A stretch of 64,000 nucleotides of DNA from Planctomycetaceae bacterium (GTDB lineage: Bacteria > Planctomycetota > Planctomycetia > Pirellulales > Lacipirellulaceae): contig PABB01000023.1 of the NCBI GenBank assembly GCA_002702655.1, positions 124,001 to 188,000 on the forward strand, given 5' to 3'. The notes beneath the pieces were generated by a model. The model ran no database searches. It saw nothing but the letters and a program-made list of their open reading frames with translations, and had not been told where the DNA came from. Shown one piece after another: positions 33,409 to 44,534 of the stretch; within the stretch, counting starts at the first letter, position 1, and every line of letters begins with the position of its first letter. Both the position numbers and the translations under genes were made by a program.

Positions 33409-36400
33409 ATCGCCCCCTCACGGGGGCGCGGATTGAAACCTCAGTCATCGCAGCAGCCGTCGCAGGAGAATTATCGCCCCCTCACGGGGGCGCGGATTGA
33501 AACGCGTCGAGCTTGATCTCGCGCGCGTTCCGCCAGATCGCCCCCTCACGGGGGCGCGGATTGAAACGCGCAACGCGGCCGTGCCAGTGAGCAGGCGACA
33601 ACATCGCCCCCTCACGGGGGCGCGGATTGAAACCATGTCGCGAATTGCGTTGGCTTGCCACGGCGACATCGCCCCCTCACGGGGGCGCGGATTGAAACAA
33701 CGCCATGCCGCTGCCGGGGATCACGATCTGATATCGCCCCCTCACGGGGGCGCGGATTGAAACTCGCAGTCGTGAATCAGCGCCCGCACCGCCCGCATCG
33801 CCCCCTCACGGGGGCGCGGATTGAAACCAGAAGATAAAATTGCCTGTTTTCCCTCGTCATCATCGCCCCCTCACGGGGGCGCGGATTGAAACGATCCCGG
33901 TCCGCGCCGCAAAGTCGGTCGGGCGGATCGCCCCCTCACGGGGGCGCGGATTGAAACTTTGGCAAGGTCGCCAACGCCGTCCGCGACTACGGATCGCCCC
34001 CTCACGGGGGCGCGGATTGAAACCGCCATCGTGACCGTCTCGCCGCTGGTGGCGATGTATCGCCCCCTCACGGGGGCGCGGATTGAAACTATGTCGACAA
34101 CCGTCCGACGCCAGAGACGCTCGATCGCCCCCTCACGGGGGCGCGGATTGAAACTGTGGAAGACGCGAATGGGAAGCCGCGGCGATTATCGCCCCCTCAC
34201 GGGGGCGCGGATTGAAACCATCACCCGGACGGGCGTCGCGCCAACGGCAACAGATCGCCCCCTCACGGGGGCGCGGATTGAAACTAATTCGGGTTTTACC
34301 TGGGCGAGCGGGTCGGTATCGCCCCCTCACGGGGGCGCGGATTGAAACGGTTGTGGGCAAGCCTCGGCCCCAGTCCACAGACATCGCCCCCTCACGGGGG
34401 CGCGGATTGAAACGTGACCTGCCCCGTCTGCGATGGAACCGGAAAACATCGCCCCCTCACGGGGGCGCGGATTGAAACACTCGGCTACCAGCAATGGCGG
34501 GAGACGCTCGCGCATCGCCCCCTCACGGGGGCGCGGATTGAAACAGCGCCGACGGCATCGTCCGGTTTATGAACAAGGATCGCCCCCTCACGGGGGCGCG
34601 GATTGAAACGATTCCGCGTCTCGCTTTTGAAGGACTGACGCCCATCGCCCCCTCACGGGGGCGCGGATTGAAACAGCGAATCGTGCCGCCAGTAGTTCCC
34701 GCCGTGGTCATCGCCCCCTCACGGGGGCGCGGATTGAAACTCTGTCTTGTTGATCTCGCAAGCTCGCATCAGTATCGCCCCCTCACGGGGGCGCGGATTG
34801 AAACTCGTCAAACGTGGTTGGTTCTTCGACCGTGGCCATATCGCCCCCTCACGGGGGCGCGGATTGAAACTCAACGCGACCGACCCGGCGCCGACGCACC
34901 TGGACATCGCCCCCTCACGGGGGCGCGGATTGAAACCACCGAGGCGCAGATTGTGTTCTTGATGGACTCCGATCGCCCCCTCACGGGGGCGCGGATTGAA
35001 ACTACAAGATCACTTACAACTACCAAGACAACTGCATCGCCCCCTCACGGGGGCGCGGATTGAAACACGTCATCGACTGGCGTAACTCGCCCCTCGCTAA
35101 ATCGCCCCCTCACGGGGGCGCGGATTGAAACCACGCACAACGCCGGCACGTTCACCTGGGTTGACATCGCCCCCTCACGGGGGCGCGGATTGAAACTGAC
35201 ATGTCCGCCACATTCCAACTGCGAGGCAACATCGCCCCCTCACGGGGGCGCGGATTGAAACAAACAGTGCAGTAAGTGCAAGGAGATGAAGCCGCATCGC
35301 CCCCTCACGGGGGCGCGGATTGAAACCTGGACGGCGTTGACAACGGAATCTACAGCCCCGATCGCCCCCTCACGGGGGCGCGGATTGAAACTGTTTCGCC
35401 ACTTGAATGTGGCCCATGTCACACATCGCCCCCTCACGGGGGCGCGGATTGAAACTTCGCGGCTGAATGCCACCGGGGCGCGGGCCGGCGATCGCCCCCT
35501 CACGGGGGCGCGGATTGAAACTTTTGGCGACGCGCTTGGCGAGCCGTCAGCGACGCATCGCCCCCTCACGGGGGCGCGGATTGAAACCAGCGTGACCGGG
35601 TCTTTGTCGAGTCGGTGGGGCATCGCCCCCTCACGGGGGCGCGGATTGAAACGACATGCTGGCGGACCGCGTCGCCGCGATCATGCATCGCCCCCTCACG
35701 GGGGCGCGGATTGAAACTGTCACGGACGTTTTTTCTACACGCCGACGGCTCGCATCGCCCCCTCACGGGGGCGCGGATTGAAACTTTGTGCTGTCGTTCT
35801 GCCCGCCAGGCGGCACGGATCGCCCCCTCACGGGGGCGCGGATTGAAACCGCCAGTAGGCGGCGAACACGAACCCCGGCCAGTATCGCCCCCTCACGGGG
35901 GCGCGGATTGAAACAATCTGGGCAGCCACAGTGCCACGGTGACCCCCGCCATCGCCCCCTCACGGGGGCGCGGATTGAAACGCCTTTGCGTGGGCTCGGA
36001 TGCTGAGTGTGCGGGCATCGCCCCCTCACGGGGGCGCGGATTGAAACGTGGACAGCGATTGAATGTGGTGCATGCTCAGCAATCGCCCCCTCACGGGGGC
36101 GCGGATTGAAACCGCTACAAGCACATTTTCGAGTCGTCGCCGAGCGATCGCCCCCTCACGGGGGCGCGGATTGAAACCGCAAAGACTACGACCTCGTCCC
36201 GCTGGCCTACATCGCCCCCTCACGGGGGCGCGGATTGAAACCTTCTCAGCGCCGTTTTCCGTCACGCGGATAACGCATCGCCCCCTCACGGGGGCGCGGA
36301 TTGAAACTCGCTGGACGTGGTCGACCACAGCGGCAACTGGATCGCCCCCTCACGGGGGCGCGGATTGAAACTTGGCGAGGCCGTCGCGGAATCGCTTGTC

Positions 36401-39400
36401 TTTGAATCGCCCCCTCACGGGGGCGCGGATTGAAACTGCTCAATCCAGTCGCAGATCGGCGGCTCCTCGATCGCCCCCTCACGGGGGCGCGGATTGAAAC
36501 TTCGCTGCGTGTGCGACGCAATCGCCCCTTTGCTGATCGCCCCCTCACGGGGGCGCGGATTGAAACTTGAGCGTCACAGTGCCTTGGACGTAATTCGGCA
36601 TCGCCCCCTCACGGGGGCGCGGATTGAAACACTCGCTTGAGGATTTCTAAGTCACTGCCCGCCATCGCCCCCTCACGGGGGCGCGGATTGAAACCATTAC
36701 GCGATCAAGTACGACCCCCGCAAAGGATCGCCCCCTCACGGGGGCGCGGATTGAAACTTTGCTCTCCCAAGTAAAGACGGCTGGCCGGAGATCGCCCCCT
36801 CACGGGGGCGCGGATTGAAACCGCTCGACAGGTTCTACATCGAGCTGACGGCGATATCGCCCCCTCACGGGGGCGCGGATTGAAACGACACAATGGCAGA
36901 TTCGCCGTACTGGATGGTCATCGCCCCCTCACGGGGGCGCGGATTGAAACAGGATCGGCCAGTAGTCGCTGATTCCCCGCTTCATCGCCCCCTCACGGGG
37001 GCGCGGATTGAAACGGGCTCCCGGTCGATCCAGCCTTTGATGATCGGCATCGCCCCCTCACGGGGGCGCGGATTGAAACTTGGAGGCGGGCGCATTGGGG
37101 TCGTAGACGAAACCATCGCCCCCTCACGGGGGCGCGGATTGAAACCATTGCGGCGCGTCCCTTTCTTGGGTTGCGATCATCGCCCCCTCACGGGGGCGCG
37201 GATTGAAACTCGGGCACGACGACCACGCGGGGAACGTTGGTTATCGCCCCCTCACGGGGGCGCGGATTGAAACGAGTTCAGTCGCGGCGGCCTTGCTCGG
37301 GGCCGTTATCGCCCCCTCACGGGGGCGCGGATTGAAACTCGGTCGAGTGGGGCGACAAGCAGGCCCACGTCTATCGCCCCCTCACGGGGGCGCGGATTGA
37401 AACGCGTGACCGTGATATCGCTCGCGCCAGAATACGCATCGCCCCCTCACGGGGGCGCGGATTGAAACTAGTTCTTTGTCCGCGGCGAGGCGGGCGAGGT
37501 GGGATCGCCCCCTCACGGGGGCGCGGATTGAAACCATTCCGCGGCGGAATGGCGGCGATTGCAGACCATCGCCCCCTCACGGGGGCGCGGATTGAAACTC
37601 AACGAAATCGAGATGCAGCTAGCCGTCCTCATATCGCCCCCTCACGGGGGCGCGGATTGAAACGTCCCCGCCAGCGTGATGCAGTTGCCAAACTCGCATC
37701 GCCCCCTCACGGGGGCGCGGATTGAAACCCAACTATCGCCGTCTGCAATCGTGACGGCTTGCATCGCCCCCTCACGGGGGCGCGGATTGAAACTGCGCAC
37801 CCGTGCCGACGTACTGGCGTTTTTGCATCGCCCCCTCACGGGGGCGCGGATTGAAACGCTTGTCGACATTTACACAGCCGACCGCCTGCGATCGCCCCCT
37901 CACGGGGGCGCGGATTGAAACTTCAAGACGCCACACGTGCGTCGGGAACCACTCGATCGCCCCCTCACGGGGGCGCGGATTGAAACATGGGGCATCGTGG
38001 CGCGGATCCGTTGGGCCTTTATCGCCCCCTCACGGGGGCGCGGATTGAAACGTCCGCACTCCAAGCAGTAGACTTCGCCGCGGCGCATCGCCCCCTCACG
38101 GGGGCGCGGATTGAAACCTTGGGCGACCAACCGCTTTTGATGACGCCTGCCGATCGCCCCCTCACGGGGGCGCGGATTGAAACAGTAAAGGCCGCCGGCG
38201 CGCCGCGTCCCCTCCCATCGCCCCCTCACGGGGGCGCGGATTGAAACACGTCGAGAAGATTTATCCCGGATGCTGGCCGGGGATCGCCCCCTCACGGGGG
38301 CGCGGATTGAAACAGCGCCACGGCCAGCCGGCATTGGAGGCTAAGCATCGCCCCCTCACGGGGGCGCGGATTGAAACCACGCCAAGAGCGTCATCAACGT
38401 GGGCGAGCGGAATATCGCCCCCTCACGGGGGCGCGGATTGAAACGTTTCCGTCCCCCGCAAAGCCGACGACGCGACGCGCATCGACCCCTCACGGGGGCG
38501 CGGATTGAAACTGGGACCGTAACGTCTTGCAGATCGTCGCGGTCATCGCCCCCTCACGGGGGCGCGGATTGAAACGCTGCGAGTGCAACGGCAAGAGAAC
38601 CAGGGTGCTTATCGCCCCCTCACGGGGGCGCGGATTGAAACTAGCCGGAGACTGAGCGATGGACAACACCTGCCCATCGCCCCCTCACGGGGGCGCGGAT
38701 TGAAACTCAACGAAATCGAGATGCAACTAGCCGTCCTCATATCGCCCCCTCACGGGGGCGCGGATTGAAACCCGTTGGGGGCGCTGGCCGGGCTGGCAAT
38801 GCTGGATCGCCCCCTCACGGGGGCGCGGATTGAAACAACAAGGGGAAGACCGTGGACAAGACGACCCTCGATCGCCCCCTCACGGGGGCGCGGATTGAAA
38901 CATCGTCGCCCGGCAACGGGACCGACAAGGACGCCATCGCCCCCTCACGGGGGCGCGGATTGAAACTTGGGGGACCAACTGGGGCGACAACGGCCACGGC
39001 ATCGCCCCCTCACGGGGGCGCGGATTGAAACGCGTCTCCAACGACGGCGGGTATGACGACTCGCTATCGCCCCCTCACGGGGGCGCGGATTGAAACAGCG
39101 AAAGCGGGCCAAGCGGAGCCAGGACAAGCTATCGCCCCCTCACGGGGGCGCGGATTGAAACATGTCTTCGCGGAGGGCGGCACGCAAGCGGAGGATCGCC
39201 CCCTCACGGGGGCGCGGATTGAAACGGCCTGAAGCTCAAGACCGTGAACTGACTACGGATCGCCCCCTCACGGGGGCGCGGATTGAAACAGATCCAGCAC
39301 CGTGGCCGAAAACCAGTCAAACCATCGCCCCCTCACGGGGGCGCGGATTGAAACACGGTGATCGGCGCCAGGCTGTCGGCAAGCTGAGCATCGCCCCCTC

Positions 39401-42400
39401 ACGGGGGCGCGGATTGAAACGGATAGGTCGGCAGTTGTAGCGGAATCCCGCTAGTATCGCCCCCTCACGGGGGCGCGGATTGAAACAGCATTAGCTCAAC
39501 CTGATAAACGGTCGACCGTCATCGCCCCCTCACGGGGGCGCGGATTGAAACGACGGCGAGCTGATCGCCGCCAGCGACAAGGGGCATCGCCCCCTCACGG
39601 GGGCGCGGATTGAAACATCGTCAAGCTCGCCGCGGTCGCCTCGTCGGCCATCGCCCCCTCACGGGGGCGCGGATTGAAACAGCTTGTCAGTGCGTTTGTC
39701 GCGACGGGCGTAGATCGCCCCCTCACGGGGGCGCGGATTGAAACTTTCGCCCACGCTTCATGCCACTGTGCGTCAATGCATCGCCCCCTCACGGGGGCGC
39801 GGATTGAAACCGTATCACGCTAGTCTCCAAAGATCGCATCAAGCATCGCCCCCTCACGGGGGCGCGGATTGAAACGATGTGTACCCGCCACCCAGTGAAC
39901 TTGAAGAGATCGCCCCCTCACGGGGGCGCGGATTGAAACGCCGTCCCGTATGGATTCGTGCAAAATAACTCCGATCGCCCCCTCACGGGGGCGCGGATTG
40001 AAACGGAGGACGCCAGCGGCAGATACTTGGCCCACAACAATCGCCCCCTCACGGGGGCGCGGATTGAAACAAAGCATTCGACGCCCAAATCATCAACGGC
40101 ACGGGATCGCCCCCTCACGGGGGCGCGGATTGAAACAATCCACGCTCAACAGCGTCATTGCGGGCGGCAAGATCGCCCCCTCACGGGGGCGCGGATTGAA
40201 ACCATGCCGCAGCCCTGCCACACGCCCTGCTGGGCATCGCCCCCTCACGGGGGCGCGGATTGAAACGAGTCAGTGGCTGGCGCTGCCCGACGTGAACGAC
40301 CATCGCCCCCTCACGGGGGCGCGGATTGAAACGAGTATGCGCTCGCGAAGCTAAAGGTCGGCCAACTATCGCCCCCTCACGGGGGCGCGGATTGAAACCG
40401 CTTGCAGGTGGCGCGCTACTTGCGCGACCAGGGATCGCCCCCTCACGGGGGCGCGGATTGAAACAGATCGGCGAGACGCTCTGGGCGATGCGTGAACATC
40501 GCCCCCTCACGGGGGCGCGGATTGAAACTTTGTCGTCTCGTGCCAAGTGGTATGGTGACGACATCGCCCCCTCACGGGGGCGCGGATTGAAACGGGCAGG
40601 CATATTGCTTGGTGCCGCCGGTGCTGCATCGCCCCCTCACGGGGGCGCGGATTGAAACGCCACTAATTGACAACTTGCCGCTGTCAAGGCTGATCGCCCC
40701 CTCACGGGGGCGCGGATTGAAACTCGGTTTTCTGTATCGCCTTGCCTGTCGAGACGATATCGCCCCCTCACGGGGGCGCGGATTGAAACGGCGCGAAAAC
40801 TTGACTTGACCGCGCCGCCGCGGTCATCGCCCCCTCACGGGGGCGCGGATTGAAACGCATGGAGGAGGATGCCCAGCGGATGGCCCGCGGATCGCCCCCT
40901 CACGGGGGCGCGGATTGAAACTCGTCTGGCGGCTGTCATGACGTTGAGCTGACATCGCCCCCTCACGGGGGCGCGGATTGAAACGCGTGATGTCGACTGA
41001 ATCCAACCTCCCCGAGAACATCGCCCCCTCACGGGGGCGCGGATTGAAACTTTCGTCTGACGCCCCGTCTGACAGTCCGTCTGAATCGCCCCCTCACGGG
41101 GGCGCGGATTGAAACCTCAAACTTGTAATGCGCCACCCGCCCCACATCATCGCCCCCTCACGGGGGGCGCGGATTGAAACGTCCATGATTGCCTACTAAT
41201 CCGCCCCGGCCGGCATCGCCCCCTCACGGGGGCGCGGATTGAAACACGTAGGCAGCCTGCACAATTGGTCGCGAGAGAGACATCGCCCCCTCACGGGGGC
41301 GCGGATTGAAACACGTATTCACAAAACGACATATCTTGTTTCTCTATCGCCCCCTCACGGGGGCGCGGATTGAAACTACTCGCTGGAGATTTACGGCGGC
41401 ACGTTCGACATCGCCCCCTCACGGGGGCGCGGATTGAAACTTGGCGACTGCACGCATGAACTAGCAGGGCAGACATCGCCCCCTCACGGGGGCGCGGATT
41501 GAAACAACTTCCCCGGCCCGATCCCAACGCGGATTATTCATCGCCCCCTCACGGGGGCGCGGATTGAAACCGTCGAACGGGGACGTTCTATTCGGCCTCT
41601 ACATATCGCCCCCTCACGGGGGCGCGGATTGAAACCTCGATTGCCGCGCGCTGTCCTTTGAGACTGCCATCGCCCCCTCACGGGGGCGCGGATTGAAACC
41701 AGGTCGCTGTTGATTTCGTAGTCAGGCATTGCTTATCGCCCCCTCACGGGGGCGCGGATTGAAACGACTTCGCCTCGGTCGAAATCTCGTCAAGCCAGAT
41801 CGCCCCCTCACGGGGGCGCGGATTGAAACTGCCAGGTCTGGCGGCGCCGTACGTCTGGCGTCATCGCCCCCTCACGGGGGCGCGGATTGAAACGCGAACG
41901 AGGTCCACTACTGGAACCACTCGCGGCATCGCCCCCTCACGGGGGCGCGGATTGAAACAGCGACCGATAGGACCTGATCCATCCGAGTTAGGAATCGCCC
42001 CCTCACGGGGGCGCGGATTGAAACACGACGAGGTAGTCATCGCCGTTCCCGTCAGTGAATCGCCCCCTCACGGGGGCGCGGATTGAAACGTGTTGCACGG
42101 CGCCGATAGCCGCCGTATGGTGGATCGCCCCCTCACGGGGGCGCGGATTGAAACTTTCGGCGCGGCCACGGGCGAGTCGGTGATCATCAATCGCCCCCTC
42201 ACGGGGGCGCGGATTGAAACGCTGCCGGTGTTCGAGGACAACTTCCCGCTGCTGATCGCCCCCTCACGGGGGCGCGGATTGAAACAAACGCCCACTGATT
42301 GACGTAGGATGCGGTGCCGCATCGCCCCCTCACGGGGGCGCGGATTGAAACTTGCATGGCTCGGTTCGTGGTCAGTTGGTCAGTATCGCCCCCTCACGGG

Positions 42401-42479
42401 GGCGCGGATTGAAACGATTCATCCTGATAGCCGTGGCGAGCGTTGCATATCGCCCCCTCACGGGGGCGCGGATTGAAAC
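33409..42479 (+). CRISPR. Type I-C CRISPR array, about 140 repeats
   Basis: The repeat is 31 nt: ATC, the palindromic core GCCCCCTCACGGGGGC, then GCGGATTGAAAC. I counted about 140 repeats and 139 spacers by hand; the mean period is 65, so spacers average 34 nt (33-36). The repeat belongs to the I-C consensus class and suits cleavage by Cas5c. Nearly all copies are identical. Exceptions are 38481-38511 (fifth base C to A) and 41149-41180 (one extra G), both in the leader-distal half. The last repeat is perfect and abuts an IS3 remnant, so the distal end appears lost. Spacers at 37599-37632 and 38706-38739 differ by one base. Confidence 0.98.
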
Positions 42480-42948
42480 TAGCGAGAGGTAACTCGTCCA
42501 ACACGCACAGCATCCGCAGCTGGCGGCCACGTTCGGTGGAGTCCGTAACGAAGTCGTAGCTCCAGATGTGATTCGGATGCTCAGGCCGCCTGCGAACGCA
42601 GCTGTTCTCGCTCCCGCCCAGGGATAAACGTTTGCGTTTGTGGCGTTTCTTGGGGACCTGCAGCCCGTGCTCCCGCCACAGACGCTCGACCCGCTTGTGG
42701 TTCACCGCGTGGCCACGCCGACGCAGAGCCTCGTAGACCTGAGGGCTGCCCCAGCAGGGCCGCTCCGCGGCGATGCTCCGCATCGCCGCCAGCAACTGCT
42801 TGTCGTGCTCGGCTCGCTTCGACTGGTAACGCTGCGTTGCGCGGGGCTGCCCAAGGACTCGACAGACCCGACGCTCCGAAGCCTTCTCGGGCCCCAAGCG
42901 GCGGCGGACCGACTCCACGGTCCGCCGCTTCCGCTCGGGGCTCACCAG
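42480..42948 (-). pseudogene. IS3 OrfB transposase, C-terminally truncated
   Basis: The frame reads SPERKRRTVESVRRRLGPEK and the typical RPCWGSPQVYEALRRRGH, then HPNHIWSYDFVTDSTERGR with the first catalytic aspartate, and ends near VLDEL as it runs into the CRISPR repeat. About 155 of a usual 280 residues remain. A one-base shift appears near the junction. It would be made by a programmed frameshift from orfA in an intact element; here it cannot be active. Confidence 0.85.
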
Positions 42949-43220
42949 TTTCCCTTGGCGGCCTCTTTCAGGATCTCCATGTCGAGAGCCTGATCGGCTA
43001 CCAGCTTCTTCAGCCGGGCGTTCTCCTTCTCCAGAACCCGCAGCTGCTTCGCCAGGTCGGGCGCCATGCCCCCGTACTTCTGACGCCAACGGTAGTACGT
43101 CTGCTCGGTGATCCCGAGCGACTTGCACGCCTCCGGCACCTTCTGCCCCTTGCCAAGAGCAACGTCCGCTTGACGCAGCTTCTCGATGATCTGCTCCGTC
43201 GAATGTCGCGTCTTCTTCAT
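42942..43220 (-). CDS. IS3-family OrfA (helix-turn-helix transposase subunit)
   Basis: 92 residues: KKTRHSTEQIIEKLRQADVA then GITEQTYYRWRQKYGG, a Tc3/Hin-like helix-turn-helix, and a leucine-zipper segment (LRVLEKENARLKKLVADQAL) before the end KEAAKGNW. This is the standard OrfA of the IS3 family (IS407-like group by its opening). It binds the element's ends and is normally joined to OrfB by frameshift. The reading frame is intact, but the partner is truncated, so it is a leftover. Confidence 0.88.
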   Translation of the reverse strand: MKKTRHSTEQIIEKLRQADVALGKGQKVPEACKSLGITEQTYYRWRQKYGGMAPDLAKQLRVLEKENARLKKLVADQALDMEILKEAAKGNW

Positions 43221-43486
43221 CGCGAAAGTCTCCTTACCGGGGATCCGCCCGGGCGGGATTCTCTCATTCAGACTGGCTCAATTCGAGGGGGGAAGACCAA
43301 GTGGCATTGGAATCGTGCAGCGCCCGGCGGGCCGTATTTGGCGCCGTAATTGTGCAGCGCGCCCGGTGCGTTCGGCTTGTTGATTTGCGATTGTGAGAGA
43401 TCGTGGTCGGGGCCGGAGGCCCCGTTCCGAGATTCCTCAGGGATCGTGGATTGGGAAGCGAGGCGTGTCAGAAAGTGCTGCAAGAC

Positions 43487-44446
43487 ATGGAGTTGTGGGC
43501 GGAGATTCGTCGTCGCGTGCTGACCGACGAGATCAGCCGCCGGCAGGCGGCGCGGGAGTATCGGTTGAACTACCGGACGGTCGTGAAGATCGTCGGGCAC
43601 GTGGAGCCGCCCGGCTACCGGCGGACGGCGCCGCGGCCGCGGCCGAAGTTGGAGTCCTTTTTGCCGCGGATCGCGGAGATTCTGGAGGCCGATAAGCAGG
43701 CCCCCTAGAAGCAGCGGCATACGGCCCAGCGGATTTTCGAGCGGCTGCGCGACGAGGACGGCTACGACGGCAGCTACGAGAGCGTCAAGGAGGCGGTTCG
43801 GGCGTGGCGCCAGGGACGGCAGGAGGTCTTCCTGCCGCTGTCGCATCCGCCGGGGGAAGCGCAGGTCGACTTCGGTTAGCGGAGATCGATTTGGCCGGCG
43901 AGCGGACGAAGGTCGCGTTGTTCGTGATGACGCTGCCGTACTGCGACGCCTTGTTCATGCAGGCGTTCCCGCGGGAATGCACCGAAGCGTTCCAAGAAGG
44001 CCACCAGCGGGAGAATCTGCTGTTGGTCGGCCCCAGCGGGACCGGCAAGACGCACGTCGCCATCGCGTTGGCCATGGCGGCGTGTCTCGCCGGGCGCAAG
44101 GTCCGTTTCTTTCGCGTCACCGAGCTGATTACCACGCTGTTGGAAGCGCGGGACGAAAAGAGCCTGCTGGGGCTCCGGCGCCAGCTCGCCAAGCAAGACG
44201 TGATCGTGCTCGACGAACTGGGCTACGTCTTCGCCAGCAAGGCGGGCGCCGAGTTGCTATTCGACCTCGTGGGGCAGGCTTACGAACCTGCCGTTCGAGA
44301 ACTGGCTCGAGGTCCTGGGAAGCGAGCGTCTCACTGGCGCCGCCCTCGACCGGCTCACCCATCGCTGTCACATCCTGGAATTCACCGGCGAAAGCTATCG
44401 ACTCCAGGACGCCCGCCGCCGGCGCCGATCCAAGACCAAGGAGTGA
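43487..44446 (+). pseudogene. Fused, frameshifted istA-istB remnant (IS21)
   Basis: IstA starts at the ATG at 43487 (MELWAEIRRRVLTDEISRRQ). It has an in-frame TAG at 43706, continues as KQRHTAQRIFERLRDEDGYD, then meets a second TAG after GEAQVDFG with a frame change. At about 44000 IstA (FPRECTEAFQEGH) joins directly to IstB (RENLLLVGPSGTGKTH, Walker A), so the end of istA and start of istB are deleted. Near 44280 istB loses more sequence and shifts frame; its tail ([15 protein letters not shown]) ends at the TGA at 44444. No functional product is expected. Confidence 0.85.
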
Positions 44447-44534
44447 CCCGTGAGGCCGACGCGGGGAGGCCTGGTATCATCCCCGCATCCACCCAGCGCT
44501 GCACGATCGCGGCGCCGGGCGCTGCACGATTCCA

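Larger units (their letters stand above)
42480..43300 (-). mobile_element. IS3-family remnant truncated against the CRISPR array
   Basis: The element has an intact orfA (42942-43220) and only the first part of orfB, which stops exactly at the last CRISPR repeat. The missing part holds most of the DDE catalytic domain. The far end, upstream of orfA, is about 43225-43300; I could not define its terminal repeat because its partner is gone. A deletion joining IS3 and the array is the simplest explanation. Confidence 0.8.

Noticed and set aside
33409-42479. Dozens of short frames inside the array reading repeated peptides such as RPLTGARIET or FNPRPREGA
   Set aside because: They are translations of the CRISPR repeat in different frames and not proteins.
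21020-42479. A CRISPR-associated transposon, because an AAA ATPase lies near cas genes
   Set aside because: The Cas set is complete with an intact Cas3 nuclease-helicase and adaptation genes, there is no TniQ or TnsB-like gene, and the ATPase is with a tRNA integrase on the other strand.
33409-42479. Self-targeting spacers against this window
   Set aside because: None was noticed, but 139 spacers cannot be compared reliably by eye, so no claim is made either way.
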